Positions 11,078-22,025 are shown, numbered from the stretch's first letter. The stretch: DNA of 64,000 bases from Daphnia carinata (GCF_022539665.2 NC_081335.1:5580001-5644000), one strand, 5' to 3'. A program made the numbers and translations. The notes: a model not told the origin generated them from the letters alone.

Positions 11078-11370
11078 TTTCTTATTATAGTCTATACTTT
11101 TGCTTATAAAAAGATATGGAGGATGAATACAAAAAAAGCAGTGCTATATGCTGTCGATCTAATTAGGCATTATGGGGCGTAAGCGGTGAGTATCGGCTTG
11201 TGACGCGGGAGATCGGTGTTCAAGACTTTACATAGTAAATTACTTTTATACATCATGTCGTTCTGAAGCATCGTTTGTAAATAATATAACTTACAAATAG
11301 TAAAAAATTTTCCCCTTCAACCTCCATGAAATAAACGAATATATAGGTATTGATAAGACAACATCTTGAG

Positions 11371-11440
11371 AAATTGTAGCTCAGTGGTAGAGGTTCGTAT
11401 TCAGACACGGATAGTAGTGGTTCAATCCCGATAAGAGACC
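11371..11440 (+). other. tRNA-like element, right arm copy
   Basis: The A box tagctcagtgg (11377-11387) matches the tRNA consensus and the B box ggttcaatccc is at 11419-11429. It is the inverted partner of the element at 11009-11077 and ends in the same gataagagac word. The spacing fits a tRNA, but the anticodon and acceptor stems are weak, so a functional tRNA is unlikely. Confidence 0.5.
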
Positions 11441-11776
11441 TAATTTTTTCCGCGCTGTAAAGTCGCTGTTGAACAAAGTGGGTGACTAAGGATGATATTT
11501 TTTTCATTAGATATTTTTCATCTTAGCCTGGGGCATGAGGGTTGGGGGTCTAACAAAAAAAGACTAGACTCTACTTTTTCCAGACATTTTTTTCGTAACA
11601 CCTGAGGCATTAGCAAAAGGTGTCTGGACTTAAAACTACCCTTCCCAACTTATAGCGTTTTTGCGCCAAACCCGCCCTAACTTATTTAAAAAAGGTCAAT
11701 AATTAATATATTTTGCCCATAGATGGCTTTTAAAAATAAAATCGGGTGTTCTTCTTTTTATGCAGGATACTGTACA

Positions 11777-12395
11777 TACTGTTTTTCAGCGCTTTTTACT
11801 GGCTAGTAGGCCAGGTCTGATTATGGAAACATGGCACCAACGCGCATTTAAGTCACGTAACGTAGCAAGTAATTAGCGTCTGCTTTGAACAACAATAGAT
11901 CCTGAAGCTCAACAGAAGCCCGCGACAGAATCCAGATTTAAAGAAGGTCGGATTTAAAAAAATATCTCTGAGGAATAAATTTTATAAGATATATATAATG
12001 TATCACAATATATTAGACGAGAACTATGTTTTCACGGACCGTTTATATAAGAAGCAAAAGGTTTTAAAGCAGAAATCAAGGATGAACATAATAAATACCT
12101 TACACATCATGCTTGCTGAAATGAAAAAGTATATTTATTTCAAATATCTTAATCACTTACTGCTTATTTTAAAATTAACAATGGTTGGACTATAGTGTGG
12201 ATGAGTAGATGCCTGAAAACTGAGTTAAAGTACAATGAACAAGCCCTTCGAGAAATAGGAACATGTGCATGAAGCTGCATGATAGTACAGCAATTCCTTA
12301 CCAATTCTCATTCTGTTAATTAATTTTGTTTAATAACTGATTGAAAGGAAAGAAACAGATAAGAGGTTTGTCTACTCTTGTTGGCTAACCTTCAG
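11777..12395. other. No confident gene; possible upstream exon of the RING fragment
   Basis: An ATG-initiated 65-codon plus-strand frame at 11998-12195 lies about 200 bp before the RING exons but has no recognisable domain and is AT-rich and Lys-rich. It could be an upstream exon, but I found no splice pair that joins it convincingly. Confidence 0.3.
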
Positions 12396-12959
12396 GAAAC
12401 CGACCAGAACCATCCAAATGTGAAGGCAAGCTGTCTCATGCCAATACGTCAGGCAAGGGAACAGACACAATCATCCATAATACATATCATGGTAAGTCCT
12501 ATAATAACAATTGGTAATAATGGTAGTTATCAAAGATTCATCTGTTGACACTTAAGCCGTACTAAAATAGCAACAACTGTTATCCCCAGTTATACTTTTT
12601 GAAATAGTAGGCCAGTAATACCAAGTTGGATTATACATTCCACAGAAGAATAGATGCGTGCCACCACAATTCTAACTTGTATTACTAAAGTAAATTTTAC
12701 TATTAATTTCAACTTGCAGAAAAACCATATGAAAGACGCTGCTTACACTGCTGCACATGATCTTTGTGGTGTGTGTCTCATCAACCCCATAGGCCTACAT
12801 ATTGCTTTAATTTCGTGTGGGCACACCCTATGTGAAACATGTGCAGAGCATTTCGGTTCTTTTTGCTGCTTTTGCCGGGCGCCCAATCAACGAATTTTAA
12901 GGATTTTTGTTCAATTAATTCTCACGGTTGATATGGTAACAACGTGTGCTTGGTGCTGA
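12396..12959 (+). CDS. RING-HC zinc finger protein fragment, two exons
   Basis: Joining 12396-12491 to 12720-12959 (intron GT 12492, AG 12719, 228 nt; donor ATGgtaagt, acceptor ttgcag) gives an open frame of 111 residues ending in TGA. The second exon carries a RING pattern: CGVC, then CGHTLCETC, then CCFC, the Cys/His order of a C3HC4-type RING finger. RING domains bind two zinc ions and usually recruit E2 enzymes for ubiquitin transfer. The first exon opens at an acceptor-like ttcag without a start codon in frame at its front, so at least one upstream exon is missing from the model. The C-terminus after the RING is short and hydrophobic. It could be a small E3-like gene or a gene fragment. 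Confidence 0.5.
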
Positions 12960-13681
12960 ATATTAAAAAAAGAACGTTTCATAAGTAAAAATGTTCATTA
13001 TGACTATTGCGAATAACATAATTTTCACAATGAATATATTAGATGAATTAGTAAATATCACCAGTAGTAAAATAATATTTTATAGCCAAAATGTCTAAAT
13101 ATTTCATAAGAAAAAATGTTAAAGTTGTAATAAGTATCATAGATAACATGATAATAAGTGAAGGAATGATAATTATATATAAAGGTATAGGTGCAGAAGA
13201 AAGGGCTGATCTTTCGGCTCGTTTTTCTGAGGGTTGTACAACTTAAAATTGTTAGTTATTATTTATAGTATTTCTTGTAGGGTAGTCGCGGCAACACAAT
13301 TATTGTCGTTCTGTGACAGAAAAACATATCCAGCGTTTCTCCCATAAGTCGGCTATTACTTCTCCTGCCCACAATTCCCAAACGAACCAAAAGGCACAAG
13401 TAGTTTCGTTCCTCATTTCAAGGGAACGAATAATAGTATGGACACGGTAACCTGACAAGGAATTTTCTAGGAACTTTCTTCATTGAATACTTTCCAGTCT
13501 GTATTAGTAACCCCCTTCATAGCATCATAATATTGTAAAACCTGATCAAATAATACAAACAGTAGGGTATTTTACATGTAAATTATATCATCTTGTTTCA
13601 TTACCTTATCTTCTTACAGAACAAAAGATGATTTAATATGGGTGCTGCTTATCAGTAGAGTTAGGTTGTCGGGCCCAACTA
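12960..13681. other. No gene recognised
   Basis: AT-rich sequence after the RING fragment, probably including its 3' untranslated region. No frame resembles a known protein. Confidence 0.5.
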
Positions 13682-13890
13682 AACGAAGGAGTAGGTGTGT
13701 CGACCAGCTTTCAACAAAGGGTTAGGTATGTCGATCTGTATTAATCGCTGGGGTACGTGTGTCGTCCGGTTTCCATCGAAGTGGTAGGTATGCCGGACTG
13801 TGTTAATCGAAGGGGTAAGTGTGTCGATCAGTTTTAAACGAACGGGCAGGTATGTCTGTCTCAATAAAACAAAAGGGTACATACGACGGC
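13682..13890 (+). repeat. 31-bp degenerate minisatellite
   Basis: Units start at 13682, 13713, 13744, 13775, 13806 and 13837, exactly 31 bp apart, with an approximate core gaaggggtaggtgtgtcg. Looser matches (ggggtaggtttgtcg, gggtatttatgtcgg) continue to about 14060. Minus-strand frames at 13679-14100 come from the repeat and are not genes. Confidence 0.85.
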
Positions 13891-15138
13891 TGTAATTGTA
13901 GTATATTTATAATGGGGTAGATGTGACGGGATCGTTTTAAAATTTTCTATTGGGTATTTATGTCGGAATAGCTTTAATGGTAGATGTCTTTCCTTTTCCT
14001 GCAGGGTTACGTACGTTGGGGTAGGTTTGTCGTTTTTGGGGGAAGGTCTGTCGAAACCTCTAGGTACTAGTGACGGAGGGTAGCACTGTCCTAATGCCAT
14101 TTTAGTTTCTATATAAAAACGGTAGCTACCTTATGGGAAAACCCACGTTTCAATTGCCCAGACGACCTGTTTCAATTTTCCCAGAAGGATTGGCAATTGA
14201 AACATCTTAAGGTACCTCCAGTTTTTTACCCATAACAGATTTTCAACTTTACCCCCACAAAAAAAATTATATAGCTGCGATAATTGGCTACAAATTTATA
14301 AATTTTTTTAGCTCAGTTGTACGATTTTTGTAATCGGAGGTAACAAAAATGAGTTTTTTGTTTGTTCCAACCACGCCCTACCTCCCCTACCTTCCAGTGC
14401 ACGATCGGAAATAATAACTGACTTCGCAAAAATAGCGCAAACCAATTAAGTGTTGCGGAAAGAGGGTCTGTGGTATCATTAGGCCTACCCGGTTACTCAA
14501 TAAATCAAATTTTCCGACAATTAATTGCTTTGCGCTATTTTCGCGAAACATTTTTATGAACTGAATCAGTTTTATAATCCAACCCCCGTTTTTATACAAA
14601 GTTAACGCATAAGAACAAAGATTTAAAAAAAGGCCCGTATGCCATGATTCATTAAATACGTTACCGTAGAGACGAAACTTCCCATCCCATAGTCTGTCTC
14701 TCGTAGCCTAGTACAAATACAATTTGTAGTAGATTTGTAAAATGTTTCGTTTCCATGGTAACGTTTATTACAGTTTTTTCTCCATTTTCCCATTTCCTAA
14801 CATAACCCACCTATACTACTAACTAACTTAGCTATACGTTTGATAGGGGGCATTTTTTTTAAAGGAGGGGAGTCGGTTTTTCTGGAACATACTGTACATA
14901 TTGCAGGGTCAATGGACTTTGTCCCTATCGATTGATGATAGGCGATCCACAAGTCATGCGTCGGTTAACATTGCCGCTCTGGCCGGATGTAGGGATCCTT
15001 AAAAGCCCGACTCTGACGAGTTATAGGGATAGTCGAGTAAGTAGTCGTCAAGTCTTAGTCTGTTGCTTAGTGTGTTTGGTTGAGCTGTATCTTGCCTGTC
15101 TTCCAATACAAACCTAAACTCGGTGAAACTGTTACAAT
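13891..15138. other. No gene recognised
   Basis: Decaying minisatellite-like words persist to about 14060, followed by AT-rich unique sequence. The stretch from about 14920 to 15138 has some look of a solo-LTR end, but I cannot find its partner. No protein family is visible. Confidence 0.4.
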
Positions 15139-15143
15139 ATCTA

Positions 15144-15452
15144 TGTTGCGTATCTCTAAGAGAATAGCAATAGCTTTAAAGACCGACGAGTCTTAAAGCC
15201 CCTGGTTCCCCAATCTTGTACTAATAAGAGAACTAACGAAGTTGAGAGACTGTATTGAACAAAAAAGGGGACTTCGTTTTACAAGTTTGGAGGAGATTTC
15301 GACAGCTGTGTGTCGATTGCAAAAGAACACAAAGAACACTGGCCCTGATCGACTTACAAAGGCCTTCAAAAAACAAAAGAAAAACAAAAAAATAGTGAGC
15401 CGATAAGGAAGCCCTCTACAGGGTCCTACCCTTACCGATCGAATCGGTGAAA
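15144..15452 (-). repeat. 3' LTR of the BEL element
   Basis: It matches 22026-22330 along its length. Read on the plus strand it starts tgttgcgtatctc. The inner end is cggtgaaa where the other LTR has cggtgaca, so the LTR-terminal base next to the internal region is mutated. Confidence 0.9.
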
Positions 15453-15585
15453 GCGGGCCCTTGTTTGTCACTTCGACAAACAAAATTTAGTTAAGAAAAC
15501 AGAACATATTTCTCGATTCTAAATACGAAAAAGAAAAACGGAGATCGACAAAGGCAAGAAGAACTGAGGTCGACCATAAATTACA

Positions 15586-16173
15586 CTATTGATCACTCTG
15601 ACGAGTGACAAGGCTTGCTCGACAAAGCAATTGATGATGGGTGGTGCTATTACAGTGGAAACTATGTCGAACATGATTGCAACTGGCTCCTACATGCTTC
15701 TTTTCCCCGATGAAGTCTCCCCTCTTCCAACACCGAAAACATAACGAGCGTCGAGCGATCAATCCTGCTCGTTCGGTGGCCGTCGTTTCCTCGACGAAGA
15801 CCCGGCACTGGTCTATGTTGTGTGGCGGCAAAGTTTGGACATGATCCACAAAACACGGCACCGACGGGGTAAAACGTGGAGCGGCTACAGCGGGTAGTGA
15901 AAGCGTGGGAGTGGATAGTGGACAATCTTGCCTCGGGGAATAGCGTAGTAGGATGGTCGCCATAATTTCTTCACAGAGCAGCTTGGTACTGGAATTTCGA
16001 CTGGAAATTAGCGCACAGATAGTTTGCTGCACAGCACTGGCGTCTAAGGGACGATGAGTCAGCAGATTCCACGCCCTTTTATCTTCGCATTCGAAGCTTT
16101 GAACCACACCTTTAAGTTGGTACAATAGCTTCTTTTGGTGATTGTCGATTTCTTCAATTTCCACTATTTTCAT
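15586..16173 (-). pseudogene. Second gag-like frame downstream of integrase
   Basis: This 195-residue frame lies between the integrase and the 3' LTR, where BEL elements normally have no gag. Its end has the signature of a BEL gag zinc-knuckle region: SLCFRCWKRGDF followed by a Cys-His pattern ending HHQLLC, with some expected residues altered. The upstream part (LYQLKGVVQSFECEDKRAWN) is not clearly assignable. It may be a remnant of another BEL element or an internal rearrangement. ATG at 16173 is the first available. Confidence 0.5.
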
Positions 16174-16289
16174 TGTTGCTGTTACTGTTCAATCTTCGAC
16201 GGAGGATATTCACTGTCACTTTAGTTCGACACGAGTTTGTTTGACACTTTTCGAAACACTGCAAAGAGTTGAGAAGCTTGAAAGGTCGA

Positions 16290-18620
16290 CTAGCGCTGAT
16301 GACTGGAATTTTCACAATGTGTCAGACGACGTTCGAAAGAGTAAATTGCCAAAGGGTTTACTAGAGGGCGGTCCTTGATAACGTCGCGTGTATTGTCAAC
16401 TACAGTGATTGGATGGGTTTTTTCCTTTTCGCATTTAAGTGAGTTTGGCAGTGTGGGTGTCTGGCCCGTTTCAGATGGGATATCGTTTTGCGTTAACAGC
16501 ACGCATAAGCTAGTCAGGGGACGAGTTAAAGTATTTTTTGCGCCGGTCATTTTTACTTTAGCTACGCGCACGATATTGTCGGACACGCTAGGTAAAATTT
16601 CGACTACCCTTCCCAATGGCCACTGCCCCCGAGGAGTTAATGGATCGACAACGAGTACAATATCGTTCACTTCGATGTTTTTGTGACTTTTGGCCCATTT
16701 TTTTCCTTTCGGTGAGGTACGGGAGACATTCGGTGATCCATCTTTTCCAATAGTGATTGACAATGAGTTGACTTTGTGTGAAATGGTTTTTTGAGATGTT
16801 CATGTTGTCGAGATCGACGAATGCCAGCGGGATGTACGGCATTGGTCTGGCATGTAAAAAGTGGTTTGGAGTGAGAGGGTCGGGATCTTCGGAGTTTACG
16901 CTGAGATGAGTTAGCGATCAAGCATTAAGCAATGCCCCAATTTCAGCCACAACAGTATTTAAGACTTGGTCACTTACAACACTGTTTCCGAGGGTTACTT
17001 TCATGGCTCTTTTGCACGATTGCACGAGCCTCTCCCAAACTCCCCCGAAGTGAGGTCCACTCGGCGGAGAGAAACGCCACTCGATGTGTCGACAAGTGAA
17101 CTGGGCTTCCAGGTAGTCTTTGTTGTTGTGTAATTCTTCGACTGCCTCGTTCAACTCCCTTTTCTAGCTATAAAATTTGTGCCGTTGTCGCTATACACAA
17201 CGACTGGCTTTCCCCTTACGCTGGAGAATCAAGAAAAGGCCAATAAAAATGCCTCGGCACTGAGGCTGGCAGTCACCTCTAGATGTACTGCTCGAGTTGT
17301 AAGACACGTAAAAAGGCAAATCCATCTTTTCTCGTGCCGTCGCCCTCTTCCGCCTACTTTGACAGTAAGCGGGCTAAAGTAGTCGACTCCTGTATGGGCG
17401 AATGGACGCAAGAAAGGCGTTATGCGATGAACTGGTAGCTGGGCCATGAGTGGTGCGACTGGTTGTGAGTTTCTTCGCTTGCAGGGAATGCACTCGTTGA
17501 GTATAGATTTGATTACCCTTCGTCCAGCGGTTATCCAGTACATTGTTCGAAGTTCGCACAATAAGCGGTCGGCTTTAATGTGGTAATTTCGAATGTGAGC
17601 ATCCCAGACTATTAGACTCGTGATACGTTCCTCTGGAGGTAAAATCACTGGATGTCTTGTTACATAGTCGACAGGTGCTTGACTAATTCTACCGCCCACT
17701 CGCATTAAATGTTGTTCATCGATAAATGGTCAAAACTGCTTGAGTTTCGACCGGTTTGGCAATTCCTTTCCCCTTTTCAAGAGCAACACATCTTCTGGGT
17801 ATGCCACTTCTTGTGCACGTTGAATGCATATTGCTAGAGCTGCTTCAGTTTCGACTGGTGTCAATTCTCCTGAAGTCACTTTCAATTTCTTTATTTTGGC
17901 ACAACAATTTGCGATGAAACGCAGACACCACGCAAGCACTCGCTCCAGGCGCACTTTGTTTGAATAATATTCTACGCACTGGTCAATCACGTTATCACTA
18001 GGATCGGTTTTTGTTGTGTAGACATGAATAGCTTCGGGATCTTGATGGTCGTTTTGTTCGATTTGATCCACTTTGGCCATAATGAAGGTTCCAACAACAG
18101 AAAGGCTGGTCTTTGATGGAACTGCTGTAGCTCCTTGAGATTGTCGGGATCCAATCCTCTACTGCAAACGTCTGCTGGATTCATGTTTCCTGGTACATGG
18201 CGCCATTGTCGACAATTGGTGTTCATTAGAATCTTTCCAATTCTATTGCCCACAAACACTTCGTATTTAACGTTAGCAGAATGGATCCATCTAAGAACTG
18301 TCTGGGAGTCGACGTGAAATGTGGTTTGGCTTAGATCCAAGTTCATCTCGCGTATTCTCAAATTATTATGACCAAGTGTAAAGCCTCGACAGCTCCTTGA
18401 AGTTCGAGGCGAGGGATTGAGAGTTGTTTCAGCGGTGCAACATGCGTTTTGGCCATGATGAAAGAGATGTCAACTCTTTCACTAGCGTATGTCGTGCGTA
18501 CATACGCGACTGCTCCGAAACCTAGTTGACTGGCGTCGGCAAAAATGTGTATCCGTTGGGTTGTTGGATACTCTTCGTTTACGAGACATCGGGGAACTGT
18601 GATGTGTGTGTAAAGCATTC
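16290..18620 (-). pseudogene. BEL pol remnant: RNase H, integrase and C-terminal domain
   Basis: Adjacent minus-strand frames together give the 3' half of pol. RNase H starts with IHIFADASQLGFGAV near 18540 and continues FHVDSQTVLRWIH and PGNMNPADVCSRG. The integrase zinc domain has a CELRTMYWI...CIPCKR region near 17560-17480, and the core has HTGVDYFSPL and FTCLTTRAVHLEV near 17400-17260. Near 17070 are RFSPPSGPHFGGVWERLV. The C-terminal domain (PRGQWPLGRVVEILP) lies near 16620. Frame changes near 17990, 17710, 17200 and 16860 show decay. The DSxGTNF part of the integrase core around 17160-17230 is lost or scrambled. Confidence 0.85.
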
Positions 18621-18624
18621 TTCT

Positions 18625-19375
18625 TTGGGGAAGAATGACCTTACGTTATTTAAGACAAATTGCAATTTAAAAAATGAACTCGGGAGGCGTTACCACAATG
18701 CCGAATATATTTTTATTCTAATAGTCCACTGAATACACAAGATTACACTGTTATAGAAATTAATTAAGAAACGTGGAAGGGAAAACAGAAAGTCAGAACA
18801 GAGTCACATGAAATCGGTCTTACCGTTACCGCCGTGGCGAAGATAGGAATAAGATGACAACGTCAGAAGAAAGAAATAGGCTAATAGGCTCGACGGTCGT
18901 ACAAGACGCGGTGAAGAAACACTCACAATAGTTAATAAAAGGAAATACAACTGATTCACTGAATTAGTCAACTCGAACAGCACTTATACAAATAGAACGG
19001 GCACTGGAATTGAAGCTGGATGAGCCGCACCGAGACTGAGACTGATGAAACCGAACTAACTTTTGGGGAACAAAAGGGCATTCTTTTATAGATTGTACAT
19101 GTTTGAGGGAAACATAGCATTTCCGACAGATGAGCTCCGGATGTCGCACGCAGCAACATTTCGTATTCACGGAAATGTATGGCGCGATGTCCTACTTATG
19201 GAACATGTCCAATCAGCGACAAGTAGGTTGTAAGTATAATATAAAAATGGAATTCAAGGAAATGTCAACGACACTTGAATTATTATGTTTATAAGGTATA
19301 CTTTTACGAAAACGGACAAAAAACATAATATATAATTTGAATAAAAAGAAAACAATGAAACAAGATAAAATATAA
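18625..19375. other. Foreign segment replacing protease and reverse transcriptase
   Basis: The gag frame ends at the beginning of protease and the next recognisable pol sequence is RNase H at 18620. The 750 bp between carry no reverse transcriptase motif in any frame. Part of this (about 18730-19260) is moderately GC-rich with a short duplicated aaatggaattcaagg word that also occurs near 49331, so a solo LTR or other insertion followed by deletion is possible. Its termini are not resolved. Confidence 0.5.
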
Positions 19376-20896
19376 TTAAATGTTGTATTTTGATGACTTC
19401 GTTATATGTGCTAAGTTCACACCAAAGGTATCGAAGACCTTCTCTCCATATTGTAGACGAACAGGAACAATTTTGAAAAGCACTCGACGTGGTGTGTCTG
19501 AACCGGAGCGTGATACTGCACCAAGGAAGGCTTCGTCTACTTTGTTGTCGAAAGTCACTCGACATGTTGGTTTCGATTCTGATGTAGTCTTGTAGTCACT
19601 TGAGGTGCTTGCATTGTTTCTTGTAGAAAACTCGGAACCATGAAGCAACGTCGAGTGCCCCGGATTCTTGCATCCTTCGACCTTACATCGAATTGATTTC
19701 AATCTGCAAAATCGACTGGTGTGTTTTCCTGCAAGGCATCGGAGACACCTGCCCGCTTTGAAGACCGTCTCCGCTCGTTGTGTTGGAGACATCTGCCTGA
19801 AGGTGTTGCACTCTTCGATTCTGTGGATTGGCTCTTTGCAAACAAAGCACGTTGGGCTGCCTTTTGTTTGGCTAAAGGAGGTTGTATTGGGTGGGTTAAC
19901 CCGCAGACCTCCCACTTTCGTTGGCAGCAAGTTTGTTTCGGGCGTTGAGGTGGTGACGTGGTTGATGGTAGACATACAGGGAGTTGGGTATCCCTTCCCA
20001 TTTCTCTTGGGCACGACTAGTGGAGTCCTTGGAAGTGTTGAAGGGCCAGCCATTAATTTTGCGAAATCTGAACCCTTCGACTGGAGGTTCAGCCAGTCGT
20101 CTAGATCGACAATTGAAGGTATAGCGGGATGCATCTTCATCACCTTTTCTCCCCATCTTTCCCTCAAGGTCTTCGGCAGTTTGGTGACGACATGCATGAG
20201 GTTGCCCAGCGACTCTAATTCGCTTGCGAGTCCAGATCTTGACAGAGCGGAGACAGCCCCATGAAGCTTGTTGGAGAATGTCTTCAAACTGGCGCTGTCA
20301 TTTGGCTGCACAGACAGAAGTCGAAGGAGGTTGTTCAGATGTGTCTGAGCCATAATAGTGGTATGGCCATATTCTTGGTCGAGTCGATGCCAAACCACTT
20401 CGTATTTGCTCGGGTCGTGCACACAATCAGCTACCGAGTTGAGAACATGCGTAGCAAGCAGCTCCTGCAGATGCGCTAGTCGAATTCCTTTGTCGCTGCA
20501 CCGGTTGTGATACAGCGTCATAAACTTCGACTTAAACATTAGGTAATTCAACGGGTTCCCGTCGAACTTGGTGGTGGTGAGAGGTGGGAGGGCTGACATT
20601 ATCAAAAGGGCGACAAGTTGGCAGATGAGACTAGAATCTGATTTCGGATCGCTCTTTGACTGTTGCTGGCAGCTAAGCGATGGATCGTTAGACATATCGA
20701 TAGTTGCCCTTATGCTGTCTATTTGCTCGCCCGTTGTCCCAGCTCTTCTGCATTGTTCCAAAAGGTTGACTGCTGTGGCGGTGAGTATGGGGTAATGCCT
20801 TGCGGCCATCCTAAAGCTTCGCGACGCTGAGACAACATGCCTTGTATCGACGTGTCCGGCCGACCTTGGGATGATACGTTTTCGTCCTCGGGGCAC
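19376..20896 (-). CDS. BEL gag polyprotein with start of protease, truncated
   Basis: This 506-codon frame encodes the capsid-type protein that packages the retrotransposon RNA. Residues about 105-260 fit the BEL gag domain (LTTTKFDGNPLNYLMFKSKF, RLDQEYGHTTIM, LPKTLRERW). Residues about 340-430 hold Cys/His knuckles: CFVCKEPIHRIEEC, CLRCLAGKHTSRFC and CKVEGCKNPGHSTLLH. The last 50 residues enter the protease region (VLFKIVPVRLQ) and end at the junction with the foreign segment, before an active-site Asp appears. The frame is intact to that point. The ATG at 20896 follows another short frame (20920-21207). Confidence 0.8.
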   Translation of the reverse strand: MPRGRKRIIPRSAGHVDTRHVVSASRSFRMAARHYPILTATAVNLLEQCRRAGTTGEQIDSIRATIDMSNDPSLSCQQQSKSDPKSDSSLICQLVALLIMSALPPLTTTKFDGNPLNYLMFKSKFMTLYHNRCSDKGIRLAHLQELLATHVLNSVADCVHDPSKYEVVWHRLDQEYGHTTIMAQTHLNNLLRLLSVQPNDSASLKTFSNKLHGAVSALSRSGLASELESLGNLMHVVTKLPKTLRERWGEKVMKMHPAIPSIVDLDDWLNLQSKGSDFAKLMAGPSTLPRTPLVVPKRNGKGYPTPCMSTINHVTTSTPETNLLPTKVGGLRVNPPNTTSFSQTKGSPTCFVCKEPIHRIEECNTFRQMSPTQRAETVFKAGRCLRCLAGKHTSRFCRLKSIRCKVEGCKNPGHSTLLHGSEFSTRNNASTSSDYKTTSESKPTCRVTFDNKVDEAFLGAVSRSGSDTPRRVLFKIVPVRLQYGEKVFDTFGVNLAHITKSSKYNI

Positions 20897-20919
20897 TGTC
20901 TAGACATTTTTGTACACGT

Positions 20920-21207
20920 CTAATGTACAAGGTATTTTAGCCTTTCAAGTTCTTTGGACTGCGACTCACTGTTTTTCTGAATAGCTTCTAGTTTCTCTTC
21001 GACTTTCTTTGAACTAGACTCGTTCTCTTCTACCATTTGGCCCGTCGCAGACTTGAGTCGAATATCCATCTTCTTTTCGACCGTTGCTAAAGATTTTTCG
21101 TTAACCTCGTGGATCGATTGTAAAATTTGCTCGATCGCGCTTAACGATTCACTCTGCCGTCTGGCTTGCACAGATGACTTCTTGATGTCATTTACAATGT
21201 CTGACAA
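20920..21207 (-). CDS. Coiled-coil frame upstream of gag in the BEL element
   Basis: A 95-residue frame rich in Glu, Lys, Ser and Gln with heptad spacing (LSAIEQILQSIHEVNEKSL, KVEEKLEAIQKNSESQSKEL), just before gag and in a different frame. BEL gag proteins often begin with a coiled coil, so this is more likely the separated gag N-terminus than an independent gene. Confidence 0.5.
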   Translation of the reverse strand: MSDIVNDIKKSSVQARRQSESLSAIEQILQSIHEVNEKSLATVEKKMDIRLKSATGQMVEENESSSKKVEEKLEAIQKNSESQSKELERLKYLVH

Positions 21208-21571
21208 AAGCTCCCCATGTCGGTTTAGGACGTCTTAATTGTGGCGAGCTTGGGTTTCGAGCTGTTGGATCTTTACAGATACAGTCGAATTTTCTTTTAC
21301 GCTTGCTTTTGTCACTGTTGAGTTGATAGTGACTGACGATGCAAGTGACGATACAGTCGACCGCGATGCTAGATGTTGGTCGATTTCTGACAGTACACTC
21401 TAGTGGTCTGTCGTGAACTGTACTTCCCAGCGTTCACACTCGGCTCGGCGTTTACCTGGTAGATTGGTGACTGTCTCCACGTATTTCTCGTGAAGTTCCA
21501 TGGTACTATCGAACAGGTGTACGAGTTCGGTGCGCCAGATGCTCAATTGGCCTTTGCTGAGGCGAATGCCT

Positions 21572-21964
21572 TCACGATGGTTGACGGATACAGTCGTGGA
21601 TCCTGGTCGACAGCGTGGTATGCTCCCTCTTCCGTAGACCTCGTGATTGAGTAAGACTGGGAATTGACGGGTCGGGACTCACGTTTCCACCATGGTGATC
21701 TGGCCCCGACTCGGCGATTTGTAAGGCCCTTTCAGATTCTTCCTTGGTAGGTTTTGAGATGACTCCTATACTTCCTCCATGATGAACCGGCCCTGACGCG
21801 GTTTTTAAGGCCGTTGTAGGTTCTTCCTTGGTGGGATCTGTGACAATTCCTCGAGTCTCACTTATCTTGCACAGGATGTAGACGATATCAACGGATACAG
21901 TTCGAACGGTTGGTCGACCAGCGTGGGCACGGAACGTGAACAACACGAGGTCGCTACAGTACAA
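21572..21964 (-). repeat. Duplicated leader segment in the BEL element
   Basis: Between the primer site and gag, two related units of about 95 bp (around 21680-21765 and 21775-21860) encode PTKEEPTTALKTASGPVHHGG and PTKEESERALQIAESGPDHHGG in the same minus-strand frame. This is a diverged tandem duplication in the leader. Whether the frame is translated is unknown. Confidence 0.6.
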
Positions 21965-22007
21965 AGTTGAACAGCTGGAAATGAAGACTTACACTATTCG
22001 ATTTCCA

Positions 22008-22023
22008 CCGGGTGTCGGCACCA
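22008..22023 (-). other. Primer binding site resembling tRNA-Phe
   Basis: On the minus strand TGGTGCCGACACCCGG lies two bases inside the 5' LTR. It complements the 3' end of eukaryotic tRNA-Phe except for one position, judged from the known acceptor sequence of that tRNA. Confidence 0.65.
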
Positions 22024-22025
22024 TT

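Larger units (their letters stand above)
10677..11776. repeat. Foldback with tRNA-like sequences in both arms
   Basis: The arms 10677-11077 and 11371-11776 are imperfect reverse complements around a loop of about 290 bp. Matched landmarks include atcctgcataaaaagaag (10684) with cttctttttatgcaggat (11751), agtccagacacc near 10821 with ggtgtctggact near 11620, and the gccccaggctaagatg block near 10913 with catcttagcctggggc near 11519. The inner end of each arm carries a tRNA-like promoter sequence, and the two point toward the outer ends. There is no long coding frame. Confidence 0.8.

Noticed and set aside
11371-11440. Functional tRNA gene
   Set aside because: A and B boxes are good, but acceptor and anticodon stems do not pair well, and an inverted diverged copy exists at 11009-11077, so a tRNA-derived repeat is more likely.
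13682-13890. CRISPR-like array
   Set aside because: Units are contiguous and degenerate with no unique spacers, and the genome is eukaryotic; it is a minisatellite.
16142-20795. Plus-strand frames across the BEL element, for example 19668-20264
   Set aside because: They are shadows of gag and pol on the other strand.
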